From the NCBI RefSeq assembly GCF_900114065.1, contig NZ_FORS01000002.1, positions 496,001 through 560,000 of the forward strand: DNA of 64,000 bases, in the 5' to 3' direction. Within the stretch, counting starts at the first letter, position 1, and every line of letters begins with the position of its first letter. The position numbers were made by a program, and so were the translations under genes. The stretch comes from Stutzerimonas kunmingensis. GTDB lineage: Bacteria; Pseudomonadota; Gammaproteobacteria; Pseudomonadales; Pseudomonadaceae. Shown piece by piece: positions 1 through 8,317 of the stretch. Below the pieces are notes generated by a model. It saw only the letters and a program-made list of their open reading frames with translations, made no database searches and was not told where the DNA came from.

Positions 1-39
1 CGCCAGCAGGAGCACGGAAAGGATGATCGATGGCTTCAT
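1..39 (-). CDS. Truncated start of a secreted ICE conjugation protein
   Basis: Only the first 13 codons lie in the window (MKPSIILSVLLLA); the gene runs off the left edge. A lysine followed by an unbroken hydrophobic run is a typical signal-peptide start. A GGAG sits 8 nt before the ATG and the gene begins 14 nt after the stop of the preceding gene, so it belongs to the same operon. In PFGI-1-class elements a TIGR03759-type secreted protein usually follows the PilL-like gene; that assignment is inference from order only. Confidence 0.55.
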   Translation of the reverse strand, partial: MKPSIILSVLLLA

Positions 40-53
40 GCGATCTGCTCCGG

Positions 54-695
54 TCAGGGAATCGCCACGCGGCGGGTCTGGTCGCCGGCCTGGAACACCG
101 CGGTGTTGCCCTTGACGGCCTGCAAGCGCCACGGGCCGACCGCATCGCCGGGTAGCAGCACCTGAAGCTGGTCGGGCGTGAAGTCGCCACTGCTCGGCGC
201 GACGGACACGCTGCGCTCGCCGGCACGCAGTTCGGCACCGACGATGCGGAACGGGAGCGGCGGCGGTTCGGGCTTGGCGGCGGGCTTGTTCCTGGTGCGC
301 GGCTGGGCGGGTGCAGCGGCGCGCGCAGCGGTCTGCCGCGCCTTGACCTGCTCGACTTCGGCGCGCAGTGCCTGAAGGTCGTCGGCGGCGGCATAGGCGC
401 TCAGCGATTTCTCGACCTGGGCCGCGCGTGCTTCCAGGATTTGGCGGGTGTCTTTGAGGTCTGCCGCCGTGGCGACGGCCGGACGCTGCTGGATGGCTTC
501 GACGGTCTCGGCCAGGCCTGTTGCCTGCGCTTCTAGGCGTTGCAGGCGGGATTCGAGGCGCTCCTGGTCGGCCTGGTCGTTCATGGCCTGGTAGCCCAGG
601 GCCACGAAGACACTGAGGCCGAACAGCCAGAGCCACATCAGGCTCTGCACCACCACGGCGGCGGTTGAACGCTGGGCGGGTTGCGGGGCGTTCAT
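54..695 (-). CDS. Membrane-anchored coiled-coil protein of the ICE conjugation operon
   Basis: The 213-residue protein has one transmembrane segment near the N-terminus (about residues 16-36) and a heptad-rich stretch (about 40-125) that should form a coiled coil. An Ala/Pro-rich linker (about 125-150) leads to a small C-terminal domain. This is the layout of a bitopic envelope protein with a periplasmic globular tail. The start overlaps the stop of the PilL-like gene by four bases, so the two are translationally coupled. It is probably an accessory part of the type IV secretion or pilus-like apparatus of the element. I do not recognise a named family and assign no function beyond location. 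Confidence 0.7.
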   Translation of the reverse strand: MNAPQPAQRSTAAVVVQSLMWLWLFGLSVFVALGYQAMNDQADQERLESRLQRLEAQATGLAETVEAIQQRPAVATAADLKDTRQILEARAAQVEKSLSAYAAADDLQALRAEVEQVKARQTAARAAAPAQPRTRNKPAAKPEPPPLPFRIVGAELRAGERSVSVAPSSGDFTPDQLQVLLPGDAVGPWRLQAVKGNTAVFQAGDQTRRVAIP

Positions 696-1291
696 GGCTG
701 GCCTCCCGATGCCGCGGGCGCCAGCGGGAACGTCTGCGCCGCCTCGGTGGCGGGCGGCGCGGGTGTGTTGTCGGCGGTCATGCTGTCGCCGGGACGCTGG
801 AAGCAGATTTGCCGCGCGCGGTCATCCGCGTGCAGTTCCCAGGCCGGGCCAGCCAAGGTGAGCAGCGCATCGCGCAAAGTCATGGGGCCAAGGTGCAAGT
901 GCGCCGCCGGCAGCGGCAGTGCGTACAGCTCGATCACCGCGTGCGCCGTCTGGCACAAGCCGTAGCCGCTGCGCTTGAGCACATGCCGCAGCCCGTCGCC
1001 GACCGTGGCGCGGGCGTCCTCCGGCATGGCGACATCGATGGTCTGCAACAGCAGGTCGCGCTGCGCTGCTGTCGGTGCCAGTTCCACGAGGGTGTAGCGG
1101 CCGTAGCGCACGACGGGGATGTACTCGGGCGCTTCGGGTACAGGCGCGGCCGAGATTTCCTCGATGGTGTCTGGCGCGACCGGCGCGCTGGTCGTGGCGC
1201 AGCCGCCAGCCAGCACCGACCAAAGCAGGCCGAGAAAACCCGCCAGCAGGCGGCGTTCGGGATGGTGAAACCAGGGTGGAGAGGGGCACAT
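692..1291 (-). CDS. PilL-like conjugation lipoprotein (TIGR03748 type)
   Basis: This 199-residue protein begins with a lipoprotein signal peptide: a basic start (HHPERR), a hydrophobic core and the lipobox LAGGC (Cys about residue 31), so it should be lipidated and membrane-anchored. The rest contains the segment RYGRYTLVELAP and a compact domain of about 120 residues, matching what I recall of the PilL N-terminal family of PFGI-1/ICEclc elements. In those elements PilL belongs to a pilus-like or conjugation module. An AGGAC ribosome site lies 8 nt upstream. It is the first gene of its operon, behind a terminator at 1407-1423. The family call rests on memory of gene order plus the lipobox. 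Confidence 0.65.
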   Translation of the reverse strand: MCPSPPWFHHPERRLLAGFLGLLWSVLAGGCATTSAPVAPDTIEEISAAPVPEAPEYIPVVRYGRYTLVELAPTAAQRDLLLQTIDVAMPEDARATVGDGLRHVLKRSGYGLCQTAHAVIELYALPLPAAHLHLGPMTLRDALLTLAGPAWELHADDRARQICFQRPGDSMTADNTPAPPATEAAQTFPLAPAASGGQP

Positions 1292-1406
1292 GGCGCGTCG
1301 TCCTGAAACATCGAGCCCTCACCATCGCCGCTCGGGCCACGAGCGGCAGCAAACAATGCGAACCAGGCAGCGCCCGATTTCCCGACAGCCTCCCACCAAA
1401 GAAAAA

Positions 1407-1423
1407 GGCCCCCGAAGGGGCCA
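1407..1423 (-). terminator. Intrinsic terminator after the 1450-2319 gene
   Basis: On the minus strand GGCCCC, loop TTC, GGGGCC is followed by CTTTTTCTTT. It separates the cargo block from the PilL-like conjugation operon. Confidence 0.75.
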
Positions 1424-1449
1424 GTGAAGACGCATCGGACTTCGCCAGC

Positions 1450-2319
1450 TCACTCCCGAGCCAGCTTCAGGCCGGGATCGACCTGTGCCAGTTGGGTGTG
1501 CGACCAGCAGCGCACGAACTGCCCGTTCTCGCCGAGCGGCCGGTTCGCCACCGCCGCCGAATACTCGGCGGTGTCGCTGGTGTCGTAGCAGATGACCTTG
1601 ATCTCGCCGCTGTCGCAGCGGATGGAGTGGATCTGGCCGTCGGTCATATCGACCACGACGACCTGCGGGACAAGGCCCAGTTCGCGGGCGGCCGACAGGA
1701 TGGGGACATATTCGGCAGCGTCGAAGCAGACGAACGGCCCTTCGTACCGGGCTTCTTCGGCCAGTTCCCTGGCCTTGTCGTAGTGGATACCCAGGTCGTA
1801 TTCCTCCTGGGTGATCCTGACCTTGAAGATCGGCATGTCGGGACTGCCGGAGGCATCGACGCAGGCGACCGCAACTTGCATCTCGATCTCACCGCCGTCG
1901 GCAGGTTCGGTCGAGGGGATGATGGCTTGGCCCGAGGGCACTTCGTCGGCCATGCCCATGCGCTCGCGCATTTCGTCGATGAAATCCTCGGGGGCCATCA
2001 GGCCATAGCGCGCCAGGCGCAAGGGAATGTCCTCTGCACCGAGGTTGCCGTCCTCGATGCGCTGCTGCATGAAGGCGGCGATCTCGGATTCGAGCGCATC
2101 GCTGTTAGGCGCCGAGGGCAACTCGGTCACCTCGATCGACCATGAATCCACCTTCGCGGCGGTCTCATCGATTAGCAACCTCTCGCCGATGGCGCGTACC
2201 CACATGCGTTGTAGGCGTGCCAGTACTTCCGACGCGGCCTCGTCGTCGAGCAGACAGGTCACGTCCAGCGTCATGCGAGCCTTCACGGTTTCGGACGTGG
2301 CTTGGGTATGGGTGTTCAT
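1450..2319 (-). CDS. Hypothetical ICE cargo protein, 289 residues
   Basis: The start MNTHTQ is chosen because AAGGAG lies 8 nt upstream; an in-frame longer start has no ribosome site. The protein is acidic and soluble with no membrane segment. Residues 15-110 look mixed alpha/beta with many acidic helices; the C-terminal half carries GEIKVICYDTSD and ends in a charged tail. It is conserved in position just before the conjugation operon of this element class, but I do not recognise the family. A hairpin leader (2345-2389) precedes the ribosome site and a terminator follows, so it may be a separately controlled unit. Confidence 0.7.
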   Translation of the reverse strand: MNTHTQATSETVKARMTLDVTCLLDDEAASEVLARLQRMWVRAIGERLLIDETAAKVDSWSIEVTELPSAPNSDALESEIAAFMQQRIEDGNLGAEDIPLRLARYGLMAPEDFIDEMRERMGMADEVPSGQAIIPSTEPADGGEIEMQVAVACVDASGSPDMPIFKVRITQEEYDLGIHYDKARELAEEARYEGPFVCFDAAEYVPILSAARELGLVPQVVVVDMTDGQIHSIRCDSGEIKVICYDTSDTAEYSAAVANRPLGENGQFVRCWSHTQLAQVDPGLKLARE

Positions 2320-2344
2320 GGAAATCTCCTTGGGATAAAAAGGC

Positions 2345-2389
2345 GCAGCCACGTCCACGGAGACCGTGGGCGTGGCTGCAAGGTGGGAA
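2345..2389 (-). repeat. Cargo leader element, copy 1
   Basis: On the minus strand a CCCACC box is followed by a near-perfect hairpin with arms GCAGCCACGCCCACGG and CCGTGGACGTGGCTGC, then T-rich sequence and AAGGAG. It matches the shared leader layout but has one long stem. Confidence 0.6.
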
Positions 2390-2430
2390 CAACGGAAAGC
2401 CGGCGGCGCGAGGCCGGCATTGGCGTGGGA

Positions 2431-4713
2431 TCAGGCGGCGACCAGTTGCCGGGCCAGTGCGACCTCGACGGAATCACCGTCCTGGTTGAGCACATCCAGC
2501 CCGGATTCGGGTACATCGCCGGACGTGCTTTGGGACACGAGGATCTTCTTGGCCATCAGCGCGAGGCACGCCATCTGCGAAGAGGCGGCGTACCCCAGGT
2601 AGATCACCTTCACGGCGAGCTTCTGGCCGATCCGCCACGAGCGGCGTGCAGCCTGCTGCAACGTGTACACATTCCACCCCGACTGCAGGAAAACAATCGT
2701 CGGGAATTCGAGCAGGTCCAACCCCGTCTTGACGAGTTCGGGGTTCGTAATGAGCACGTCGATGCCCCGGTCGATCTGCTCGGCAATCCAGTCCTCGCGC
2801 TGGCTGGCATCCACGCTCGCGCGCAGTACCGCCACCCGAAAACCTTCCTGCTCCAGCAGCATCTTCAGCCGGCTCGTGGTGTCCCGCGTGCCGGTATAGA
2901 CCGAATACACCAGGGTCTTGCGACCCGCTTCCTTCTCCTCGCGGCAGATGTTGATCAGTTCGCGTTCCTTGGGCATCACCTCCAGCTCGTTGAACTGAGC
3001 CGGTGTGAATGCCAGCACCTCGCGCGTGCGCGGATGGCGGACCGTCTCTGCCCTGAAGCAGCAGTCGGGCCACGCCAGCAGCGTGTTGAGGACCACGCCC
3101 AGCAAAGTGGTGTCCCGCTTGCGCAGGGCCTCCTTGAGCTGTTGCGTCAGGCTGGAAGCCAGCTTCTGATACGCCTCGCCTTGCTCGGCGCTCATCGCCA
3201 CGTCCCGGAACTCCTCGTCATACGGTGGCAGAACACCGCCGATGTCTCGCAGCTTCAGGAAGATGGTGTACGGCAGGATGCACCGCAGCACGCCCTTGGG
3301 GCCGAAGCCGGGGGCCTTGACCGTTCTGACCGTGACCTTGCTGCCTTTGGCCGTCTTGTGCGCCGGACCGTCGGACTCGGAGTAGATGTCCTTGAGGACG
3401 CCGTGATCCCTCATAAAGGCCATGGCGGCGGCGTTCATGCTGCCGTTGCGGCCGGGGATGTAGCCGTCCTCGATCATGCGGCCCGGAAGCGCGCGGAACA
3501 GCAAGTGGAAAAGATCGTCGGCGTAGCCGCCCATCAGCGTGCCAGTGAGCGAGACCGTCTTGCGGACCTTGGACGCGATGACGCCCATGGCCTGGCCTTG
3601 CGCCGAACCGCCCGTTTTGTACTCGTGGGCTTCGTCTGCGATGAGCAAGTCGAACGTGCTGCGCGGCAGATACCGCTTCACATATTCGCTGGGTTGGTAG
3701 CCGCCTTCACCGAAGCCGAACTCCATGTTCGCCATGGACCGCTCCATGCGATGCGCCTGGCGGTCGGAGAAGACCAGCTTCCCGCTCGCGTCCATCAGGT
3801 TGATGAAGTTGTGCAGGTTGTCGCCGAGCATCGAGGCCAGGAAGCTGTCCCCGAAGGTCTTCATCAGCTTCTGCGCGGTGGCTTCGCCGATGGTGGGAAT
3901 ACGCTTCAAGGCACGCAGCACAGCCGAGGACTGGTCGCTGCCGGACAGTGACCGCGGACGCATCAGCGTCCACAGCGCGCCGCCGCAGCCATTGCACTTG
4001 CGGCGAAACTCTTCCGCCTCCAGCTCCTGAGCAGTGATCGGCTCACCGTCGAGGTTGGTGACGACCTCTCCGCAGTGCGGGCAGGCCCCCACGTCGCCGT
4101 GACGGGTGTGCTTGCGCGCGAAGGCGGGCTTCCAGTGGAACCCCATCCTCATACGGACACGACCGAGGACGAAAAACTCCTGCGCCGGCGAAGGCACGCC
4201 AAGCTGCTCGCGCAACTTGATCAGTTTGAGCAGAGTATCCGGGCCATTGAGCACCCAGACCTTTGCGCCCGCGACGGTTTCGAGGATTTCCCGGCGCCAC
4301 TTGTAAACAAGGTGCGGCGGGCTCAGGACGAGCGTGCGGCGATAGCCCTCGGCATGCAGGACCGCGGCCAGCGCAATGCCGATCGTGGTCTTTCCGGTGC
4401 CCATCTCGCCGTTGACGAAGACGGCCCGCTCGCCTTGGTTGACGAGCAGTTCTGAGGCCGCATGCACGACCTCGGCCTGGGCGGGGAACAACTGGCGTTT
4501 CAGCCCGGCCAGCACCAGTTGCCGGTGCGGGCGCGGCGTGCCGCTATAGACGGGCGGGTTCGCCCGGTTGAGGGATTCCAGCAGCTCGTCTCCGAACTCG
4601 GAAACGAAGTCCTGAAGGCTCATGGACAGCTCGGACGGTTCCTGTTCGAGCAGGTCGTCCATCGGGGACGAGGTATCAGCGGCCGAGGCCGCGTCGATGA
4701 CTTGTGCGTTCAT
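2431..4713 (-). CDS. SNF2-like DEAH-box helicase/ATPase of the ICE
   Basis: This 760-residue superfamily 2 protein is built like SNF2 translocases. It has a Walker A motif GEMGTGKTT (102-110), a DEAH box (360-363) and a C-terminal helicase domain ending in the motif VI-like QQAARRSWRIGQ. Between the two ATPase halves is a zinc-ribbon pair, CPHC (211-214) and CNGC (240-243). The family moves along double-stranded DNA or remodels protein-DNA complexes using ATP; the role in the element is unknown and could be plasmid-form maintenance or anti-defence. The start MNAQVID has CGGAG upstream; the longer in-frame start would run into the leader element. It is the largest cargo gene. Confidence 0.85.
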   Translation of the reverse strand: MNAQVIDAASAADTSSPMDDLLEQEPSELSMSLQDFVSEFGDELLESLNRANPPVYSGTPRPHRQLVLAGLKRQLFPAQAEVVHAASELLVNQGERAVFVNGEMGTGKTTIGIALAAVLHAEGYRRTLVLSPPHLVYKWRREILETVAGAKVWVLNGPDTLLKLIKLREQLGVPSPAQEFFVLGRVRMRMGFHWKPAFARKHTRHGDVGACPHCGEVVTNLDGEPITAQELEAEEFRRKCNGCGGALWTLMRPRSLSGSDQSSAVLRALKRIPTIGEATAQKLMKTFGDSFLASMLGDNLHNFINLMDASGKLVFSDRQAHRMERSMANMEFGFGEGGYQPSEYVKRYLPRSTFDLLIADEAHEYKTGGSAQGQAMGVIASKVRKTVSLTGTLMGGYADDLFHLLFRALPGRMIEDGYIPGRNGSMNAAAMAFMRDHGVLKDIYSESDGPAHKTAKGSKVTVRTVKAPGFGPKGVLRCILPYTIFLKLRDIGGVLPPYDEEFRDVAMSAEQGEAYQKLASSLTQQLKEALRKRDTTLLGVVLNTLLAWPDCCFRAETVRHPRTREVLAFTPAQFNELEVMPKERELINICREEKEAGRKTLVYSVYTGTRDTTSRLKMLLEQEGFRVAVLRASVDASQREDWIAEQIDRGIDVLITNPELVKTGLDLLEFPTIVFLQSGWNVYTLQQAARRSWRIGQKLAVKVIYLGYAASSQMACLALMAKKILVSQSTSGDVPESGLDVLNQDGDSVEVALARQLVAA

Positions 4714-4736
4714 GGTGATGCTCCGAAAAGAAGAAC

Positions 4737-4784
4737 GGGGCATGCACCACTCCCCAAAGGGCGGTGACATGCCCCCGGGTGGGA
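4737..4784 (-). repeat. Cargo leader element, copy 2
   Basis: On the minus strand CCCACCC is followed by nested stems: outer GGGGCATG with CATGCCCC, then CACC with GGTG around a G/C-rich loop. It lies directly upstream of the helicase ribosome site. Confidence 0.7.
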
Positions 4785-4820
4785 AGGAAATTCCGGCGCG
4801 CGTGCCGGTGGTGGAGACGA

Positions 4821-5120
4821 TCAGTACTCGCTGGGCAGCAGTACCGTGGTGACGCTGCGATCCCATTCGGTGATGACCCAGACCTTCAGGCTCGGGCCGA
4901 CCTCGTAGGACGAAAACAGGCGGTCTTCTCCCGACTTCAACGCGGCGTCGTTCTGGCGCCGGTCGCTGTCGTCGAGGTCACCCCAGTCGGCGGACAGATG
5001 CCGCAACAGGTACGGACGGGGATTGAGCTGGCCTTGTTGAACCAGGCTGGCGACGCCCGAGGTCATGACGACCTGGCCGGGGTTGAACCTGGGAAAAGCG
5101 TGCTGTGCAGGCGTGGACAT
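4821..5120 (-). CDS. Small cargo protein, paralogue A of a tandem triplet
   Basis: The 99-residue soluble protein is homologous to the next two upstream genes. They share a core of the form P-(R/M/L)-PY--RH---DWG, then N--AL--G, then an R/L-hydrophobic strand (KVWVITEWDRS here), and a C-terminal strand (TTVLLP). Only the short N-terminal stretches differ. No catalytic residues or membrane segments are visible and I do not recognise a named family. The start MSTPAQ is preceded by a clear AAGGAG and by leader copy 3. Triplication suggests related binding proteins with different partners, which is inference. Confidence 0.7.
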   Translation of the reverse strand: MSTPAQHAFPRFNPGQVVMTSGVASLVQQGQLNPRPYLLRHLSADWGDLDDSDRRQNDAALKSGEDRLFSSYEVGPSLKVWVITEWDRSVTTVLLPSEY

Positions 5121-5142
5121 GGAGATGGCTCCTTCAGAAAAA

Positions 5143-5185
5143 GAGGCACCTCGCCCCATCGGGGCGAAGTACCCCGGTGGGTGGA
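5143..5185 (-). repeat. Cargo leader element, copy 3
   Basis: One of the clearest copies. On the minus strand CCACCCACC precedes an outer stem GGGGTAC with GTGCCTC enclosing an inner stem CGCCCC, GAT, GGGGCG, then TCTTTTTCTGAAGGAG. Confidence 0.8.
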
Positions 5186-5200
5186 AGAAAAGACGCCGGA

Positions 5201-5506
5201 CTAGCGTTCGGTCGTCAGCAGGATGTGCGTAGCACTGCGGTCGGCTTCGGTGACCACGCAGATGCGCAGTTCCCGATGGACCAAGTACATGGATTCGAGC
5301 CGCTCGCCAGCTATCAGGGCAGCGTTGTTGGCTTGCCATTTGTAGTCGGCGACTTCGCCCCAGTCGCCACGGGTATGGCGCTGGAAGTACGGCATGGGAT
5401 CGAGGCGGCCTTCGCGCATCAGGCGATCGACGCCTTCGCTGAAGACCAGTGCCCCAATAGGAAACAGCAGAGTGCGGCGGTACCCGTTGGGATGGACGGT
5501 AGCCAT
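5201..5506 (-). CDS. Small cargo protein, paralogue B of a tandem triplet
   Basis: The 101-residue protein is the middle member of the triplet. It aligns along its length with 4821-5120 and 5598-5909 through DPMPYFQRH, GDWGE, NNAAL and CVVTEADRSATHILL. The N-terminus carries FPIGALVFSEGVDRL, closely matching the equivalent part of paralogue C (FALGTLKLSEKVHWL), so B and C look more alike than either does to A. AAGGAG lies 7 nt before the ATG. It has its own leader (5528-5571), so each paralogue can be controlled individually. Function unknown. Confidence 0.7.
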   Translation of the reverse strand: MATVHPNGYRRTLLFPIGALVFSEGVDRLMREGRLDPMPYFQRHTRGDWGEVADYKWQANNAALIAGERLESMYLVHRELRICVVTEADRSATHILLTTER

Positions 5507-5527
5507 GGAGATGCTCCTTCTCTATTG

Positions 5528-5571
5528 GCGGGAGCGATCTCCCGATCGGGAATCGTTCCCGACAGGGTGAA
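5528..5571 (-). repeat. Cargo leader element, copy 4
   Basis: On the minus strand CACCC precedes outer arms (GGGA..CGAT with ATCG..TCCC) around the inner hairpin TCCCGATCGGGA, ending close to AAGGAG. Confidence 0.7.
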
Positions 5572-5597
5572 TGGATAGGTGATTTACAACCGTCAGA

Positions 5598-5909
5598 TCA
5601 AGACTTTTCTTCCGGCAGTTGCACGACCGTGGTGCACTGGTCGTCACTGGTGATGACGAGCAGGAACAGCCTCGGGGTGATCTTGAAACGCGACGTCATG
5701 GGTGCGCCTTGTTCCAGCGCGACGTCGTTCATCTGGCACTCGGCCTCACTGGCCTCGCCCCAGTCGCCGCGCACATGGCGCTGCACGTAGGGCAAAGGGT
5801 CGATGAGGCTTTTGCTTGCCAGCCAATGCACCTTCTCGCTCAGCTTGAGCGTGCCCAGTGCGAAGAGCGGTGGAACCTGGGGCTTGCGCCCCTGGAAGAT
5901 GGACAGCAT
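5598..5909 (-). CDS. Small cargo protein, paralogue C of a tandem triplet
   Basis: The 103-residue third member shows DPLPYVQRH, GDWGE, MNDVAL and LLVITSDDQCTTVVQLP, the same order of conserved blocks as the other two. It is the most upstream-diverged at the N-terminus (MLSIFQGRKPQVPP). A hairpin with arms GCAGGCGG and CCGCCTGC lies 5' of its AAGGAG, in place of the full two-stem leader. No domain with known activity is visible. Tandem duplication with conserved order and independent leaders suggests selection to keep all three. Confidence 0.7.
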   Translation of the reverse strand: MLSIFQGRKPQVPPLFALGTLKLSEKVHWLASKSLIDPLPYVQRHVRGDWGEASEAECQMNDVALEQGAPMTSRFKITPRLFLLVITSDDQCTTVVQLPEEKS

Positions 5910-5960
5910 GGGGATACTCCTTGCAGGTGTTGAAGAGCAGGCGGCAGGCCGCCTGCGGGG

Positions 5961-7070
5961 TCAGTGGATGGTGAGAACCTGTCCCAGCGTGGAAGAGCTG
6001 AGTGTGAGGTCCCAGGCCCGAATCACCGGCACGAACTTGTCCGTCAGGATTCGGGTCTCGGCCAAGGAGCCGTCGTCGCGCTCGCGGTACTCCACGGCGG
6101 AAGACTTCTGCTTGAACGTGTCGCCCTTGACGGCCAGGGTGCGGCCGGTGGGTGACTGCACGACACCGGAGATCGCGCCGGCCGCGAGGGCCAGTGCCAG
6201 GTGCCACTGGGACAAGGCGCGTGCCGGAGCACGCAAGGTCTGCTGGGTCGCGCCCAGATGGGTCTCGAACGCGGGCCACAGGCCTTTGAGGCGCCGTACT
6301 TCGTCGGCGAACTGCTCGGGCTCCATGCTGATCCGGTAGAAATGCTCCGGCTCGGCGGGGGCCGTGGGGACCACATACGGCAGCAGCGTCCATTCGGGCG
6401 GCAACTCGTCCGCCTCCTGTTCGCCCAGGCCGATTTGCAGCAGCCGGGCGCGTGACGCTTTCACGTCATCGCCCGCCTGGTCGCGCTGCCGGACACGACG
6501 TCCGAACACCACGACCTGCTTGAACTGCTTGTCCACCGCCTGGAATACGGACAGGTCCGCGAAATGGCGTGTCAGCCAGCCGACCATCTCCTTATCCAGC
6601 ACGTAGGACGGCAGGATGAAGACCAGGATGCCGCCGTACTGCAACAGGGGCAGCGTGCGCTGGTAGAACAGCTTTTCCAGACGGGCGCGGCCCTTGCCTT
6701 CATAGCCCAGGTTGCCGCTGGTGTCCCTTGCGAGATCGCCATAGGGCGGGTTGAGCCACAGGAGGCCGAAGGCCTGCCGCGAGATCATGGTGTCCATCAG
6801 GTCACCGTGGATGCAGTGATCGACCAGCAGCCGGGCGTGGGTGGCCCGCTCCTGATCGAACTCGACGGCATAGGCGCTGGTCAGCTCAGGCCCGAGGGCA
6901 TGGGCGGCTTCGGCGATGGCAACGCCTTCGCCAGCGCAGGGATCACAAATGCACATGGGCCCATCGCTGGGCGCGAGCGCGCTGAGGGTTCTTTCGAGGG
7001 AGGCTTCGTCGGTCGGGTAGTACCCGTTCTTGGCGAAATTCCGAGCGAGCCTGGGGAACATGAGTGCCAT
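5961..7070 (-). CDS. DNA-methyltransferase-like protein (NPPYG motif)
   Basis: The 369-residue protein carries the two signatures of an N6-adenine methyltransferase fold: the S-adenosylmethionine motif DPCAGEG (43-49) and the catalytic NPPYG (107-111). A conserved VFILPSYVLDK strand follows. The C-terminal 200 residues are an element-specific domain of unknown role. Similar ICE proteins are often labelled restriction subunit M, but no restriction subunit or specificity subunit is nearby, so it is either an orphan methyltransferase or a repurposed fold. AGGAG precedes MALMFPR; the longer in-frame start begins upstream of this ribosome site. Whether it methylates DNA is not shown by the sequence. 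Confidence 0.75.
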   Translation of the reverse strand: MALMFPRLARNFAKNGYYPTDEASLERTLSALAPSDGPMCICDPCAGEGVAIAEAAHALGPELTSAYAVEFDQERATHARLLVDHCIHGDLMDTMISRQAFGLLWLNPPYGDLARDTSGNLGYEGKGRARLEKLFYQRTLPLLQYGGILVFILPSYVLDKEMVGWLTRHFADLSVFQAVDKQFKQVVVFGRRVRQRDQAGDDVKASRARLLQIGLGEQEADELPPEWTLLPYVVPTAPAEPEHFYRISMEPEQFADEVRRLKGLWPAFETHLGATQQTLRAPARALSQWHLALALAAGAISGVVQSPTGRTLAVKGDTFKQKSSAVEYRERDDGSLAETRILTDKFVPVIRAWDLTLSSSTLGQVLTIH

Positions 7071-7100
7071 GGGAAGTCTCCTGTCTGGCGGGGATGAAGG

Positions 7101-7136
7101 ACGGAAGCACGCCAATGCATGCCTCCGCGGTGGGTC
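7101..7136 (-). repeat. Cargo leader element, copy 5
   Basis: On the minus strand GACCCACC precedes a ten-pair stem GGAGGCATGC, loop ATTG, GCGTGCTTCC (with two G-T pairs), upstream of the methyltransferase-like gene. Confidence 0.7.
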
Positions 7137-7788
7137 AAACCGATTCCACTTCCGGCGTCCAAATCCTGGCCGGATAGGGATAGGCGGTGAGCACGCCCTG
7201 GCGGATGAGGTCGCCCAGCGCTTCGGTGAGCGCGGGCACGTCGATGGCGAGCCGGAACCCTTGCAGCGGCCCGAGGGCCATGCGCAGGGAGCACAGCATT
7301 TCGCGCTCGCGCAGCAGCGCCAGGACTGGCGATTGCCAGTGGTCCAGCAGCGGCAGCGGGCACGTGTCCTTGACCAGGTGCCACAGGCGTGACGTGGGAT
7401 CGGCCGCGGAGCGCGGCAGCAGCGCCAAGGCGCTGGCCGAACTCTTGTCGGGCCGGATGCAGCGCCGGTCGAACAGCCAGAGATTGACCATCGAGCCGAA
7501 CAGCGTGCGGCGATAGCTGCGGGTCAGGCGCTTTTCAAGGCGCTCGACCGAGCCGACGAACACAGGCAGCGAACCGCCCTGGTCGGTGACGACGTGGAAC
7601 TGGTCCAGGCCGTCCTCGCTTCGGCCCAGGGTGAGCCGCCCGATGAACTGCTGGATGGCGGTGTCGCGCGCCCAGACCGAGAGAAAGATCAGATCGCCCT
7701 GGTCGCCGCAGACGCAGGCATCGGCCATGAGGTCGCTGCATTCGTCAATGCGGTACAAGGGCTGCGGGTCGGATGAAATGGCAGGCAT
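7135..7788 (-). CDS. Hypothetical ICE cargo protein, 217 residues
   Basis: The protein is soluble, with a central basic stretch (RRTLFGSMVNLWLFDRR, about 92-108) and a C-terminal alpha-helical half. No transmembrane segment, Walker motif or metal site is visible. GAGGAAA lies upstream of MPAISS and leader copy 6 precedes it. Its 3' end nearly touches leader copy 5 of the next gene, so it sits in the same long minus-strand series. I do not recognise the family. Confidence 0.65.
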   Translation of the reverse strand: MPAISSDPQPLYRIDECSDLMADACVCGDQGDLIFLSVWARDTAIQQFIGRLTLGRSEDGLDQFHVVTDQGGSLPVFVGSVERLEKRLTRSYRRTLFGSMVNLWLFDRRCIRPDKSSASALALLPRSAADPTSRLWHLVKDTCPLPLLDHWQSPVLALLREREMLCSLRMALGPLQGFRLAIDVPALTEALGDLIRQGVLTAYPYPARIWTPEVESV

Positions 7789-7805
7789 GGTGGTTTCCTC
7801 GATGT

Positions 7806-7852
7806 GAGGGGCGCACCGCCCGCAGGGGCAGTGAATGCCCCGTTAGGGATGA
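7806..7852 (-). repeat. Cargo leader element, copy 6
   Basis: On the minus strand CATCCC precedes outer arms GGGGC with GCCCC and an inner stem CACTGCCC, CTGC, GGGCGGTG. Confidence 0.75.
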
Positions 7853-7899
7853 AAACGCGTAGTGCCAGGGCGAATGCCTCGGCTGCGTCGCAGGTGACG

Positions 7900-8241
7900 T
7901 CAGGCGCTCAGTTCGGCGAACGAACCATCGGCCTCATGCTTGACGACGCGATTGCCGACGTTCCCCGCATAGTCCTTCTGGACTTCGGTGAACATGCTGC
8001 TCGGCACGTCGATGTGGAAATGGCCCAGGACTGCACGGTAGTAGTCCAGACCGTGGCCGAACGGGTCTTCCTCGTGCAGGTTGCTGTACAGGAAATCCTC
8101 GTCCTCGACCTTCATGGTGCTGTCGATCAGCTCGGCAGGCTTGCGGATCGTCATGAAGAAATAGCGCAGTGGCCGATCCCAGCCGAGCATGACGGTGATG
8201 GGAAATCCTTTGTGATGGGTCTCGAAGTGGTGCTGGCTCAT
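7900..8241 (-). CDS. Hypothetical ICE cargo protein, 113 residues
   Basis: A small acidic protein beginning MSQHHFETHHKG, with the segment GWDRPLRYFFMTI and a long acidic middle (DEDFLYSNLHEEDPF). Predicted alpha/beta, soluble. No match to a family I know. The start is supported by AAGGACA and by leader copy 7 immediately upstream. It occupies the standard one-leader-one-gene pattern of this block. Confidence 0.65.
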   Translation of the reverse strand: MSQHHFETHHKGFPITVMLGWDRPLRYFFMTIRKPAELIDSTMKVEDEDFLYSNLHEEDPFGHGLDYYRAVLGHFHIDVPSSMFTEVQKDYAGNVGNRVVKHEADGSFAELSA

Positions 8242-8261
8242 GGAGGTGTCCTTGGATGAGC

Positions 8262-8308
8262 TGGAACAGCACCGCCCGCATGGGCAAGTGCTGCCCTGGC
8301 GGGTGGAA
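8262..8308 (-). repeat. Cargo leader element, copy 7
   Basis: On the minus strand CCACCCGCC precedes outer arms GGGCAGCAC with GTGCTGTTC and an inner hairpin GCCC, ATGC, GGGC. Confidence 0.8.
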
Positions 8309-8317
8309 GGAAGAGAT

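Noticed and set aside
2302-3951. A 549-codon plus-strand frame over the helicase
   Set aside because: Antisense shadow of the SNF2-like helicase; no recognisable protein motif.
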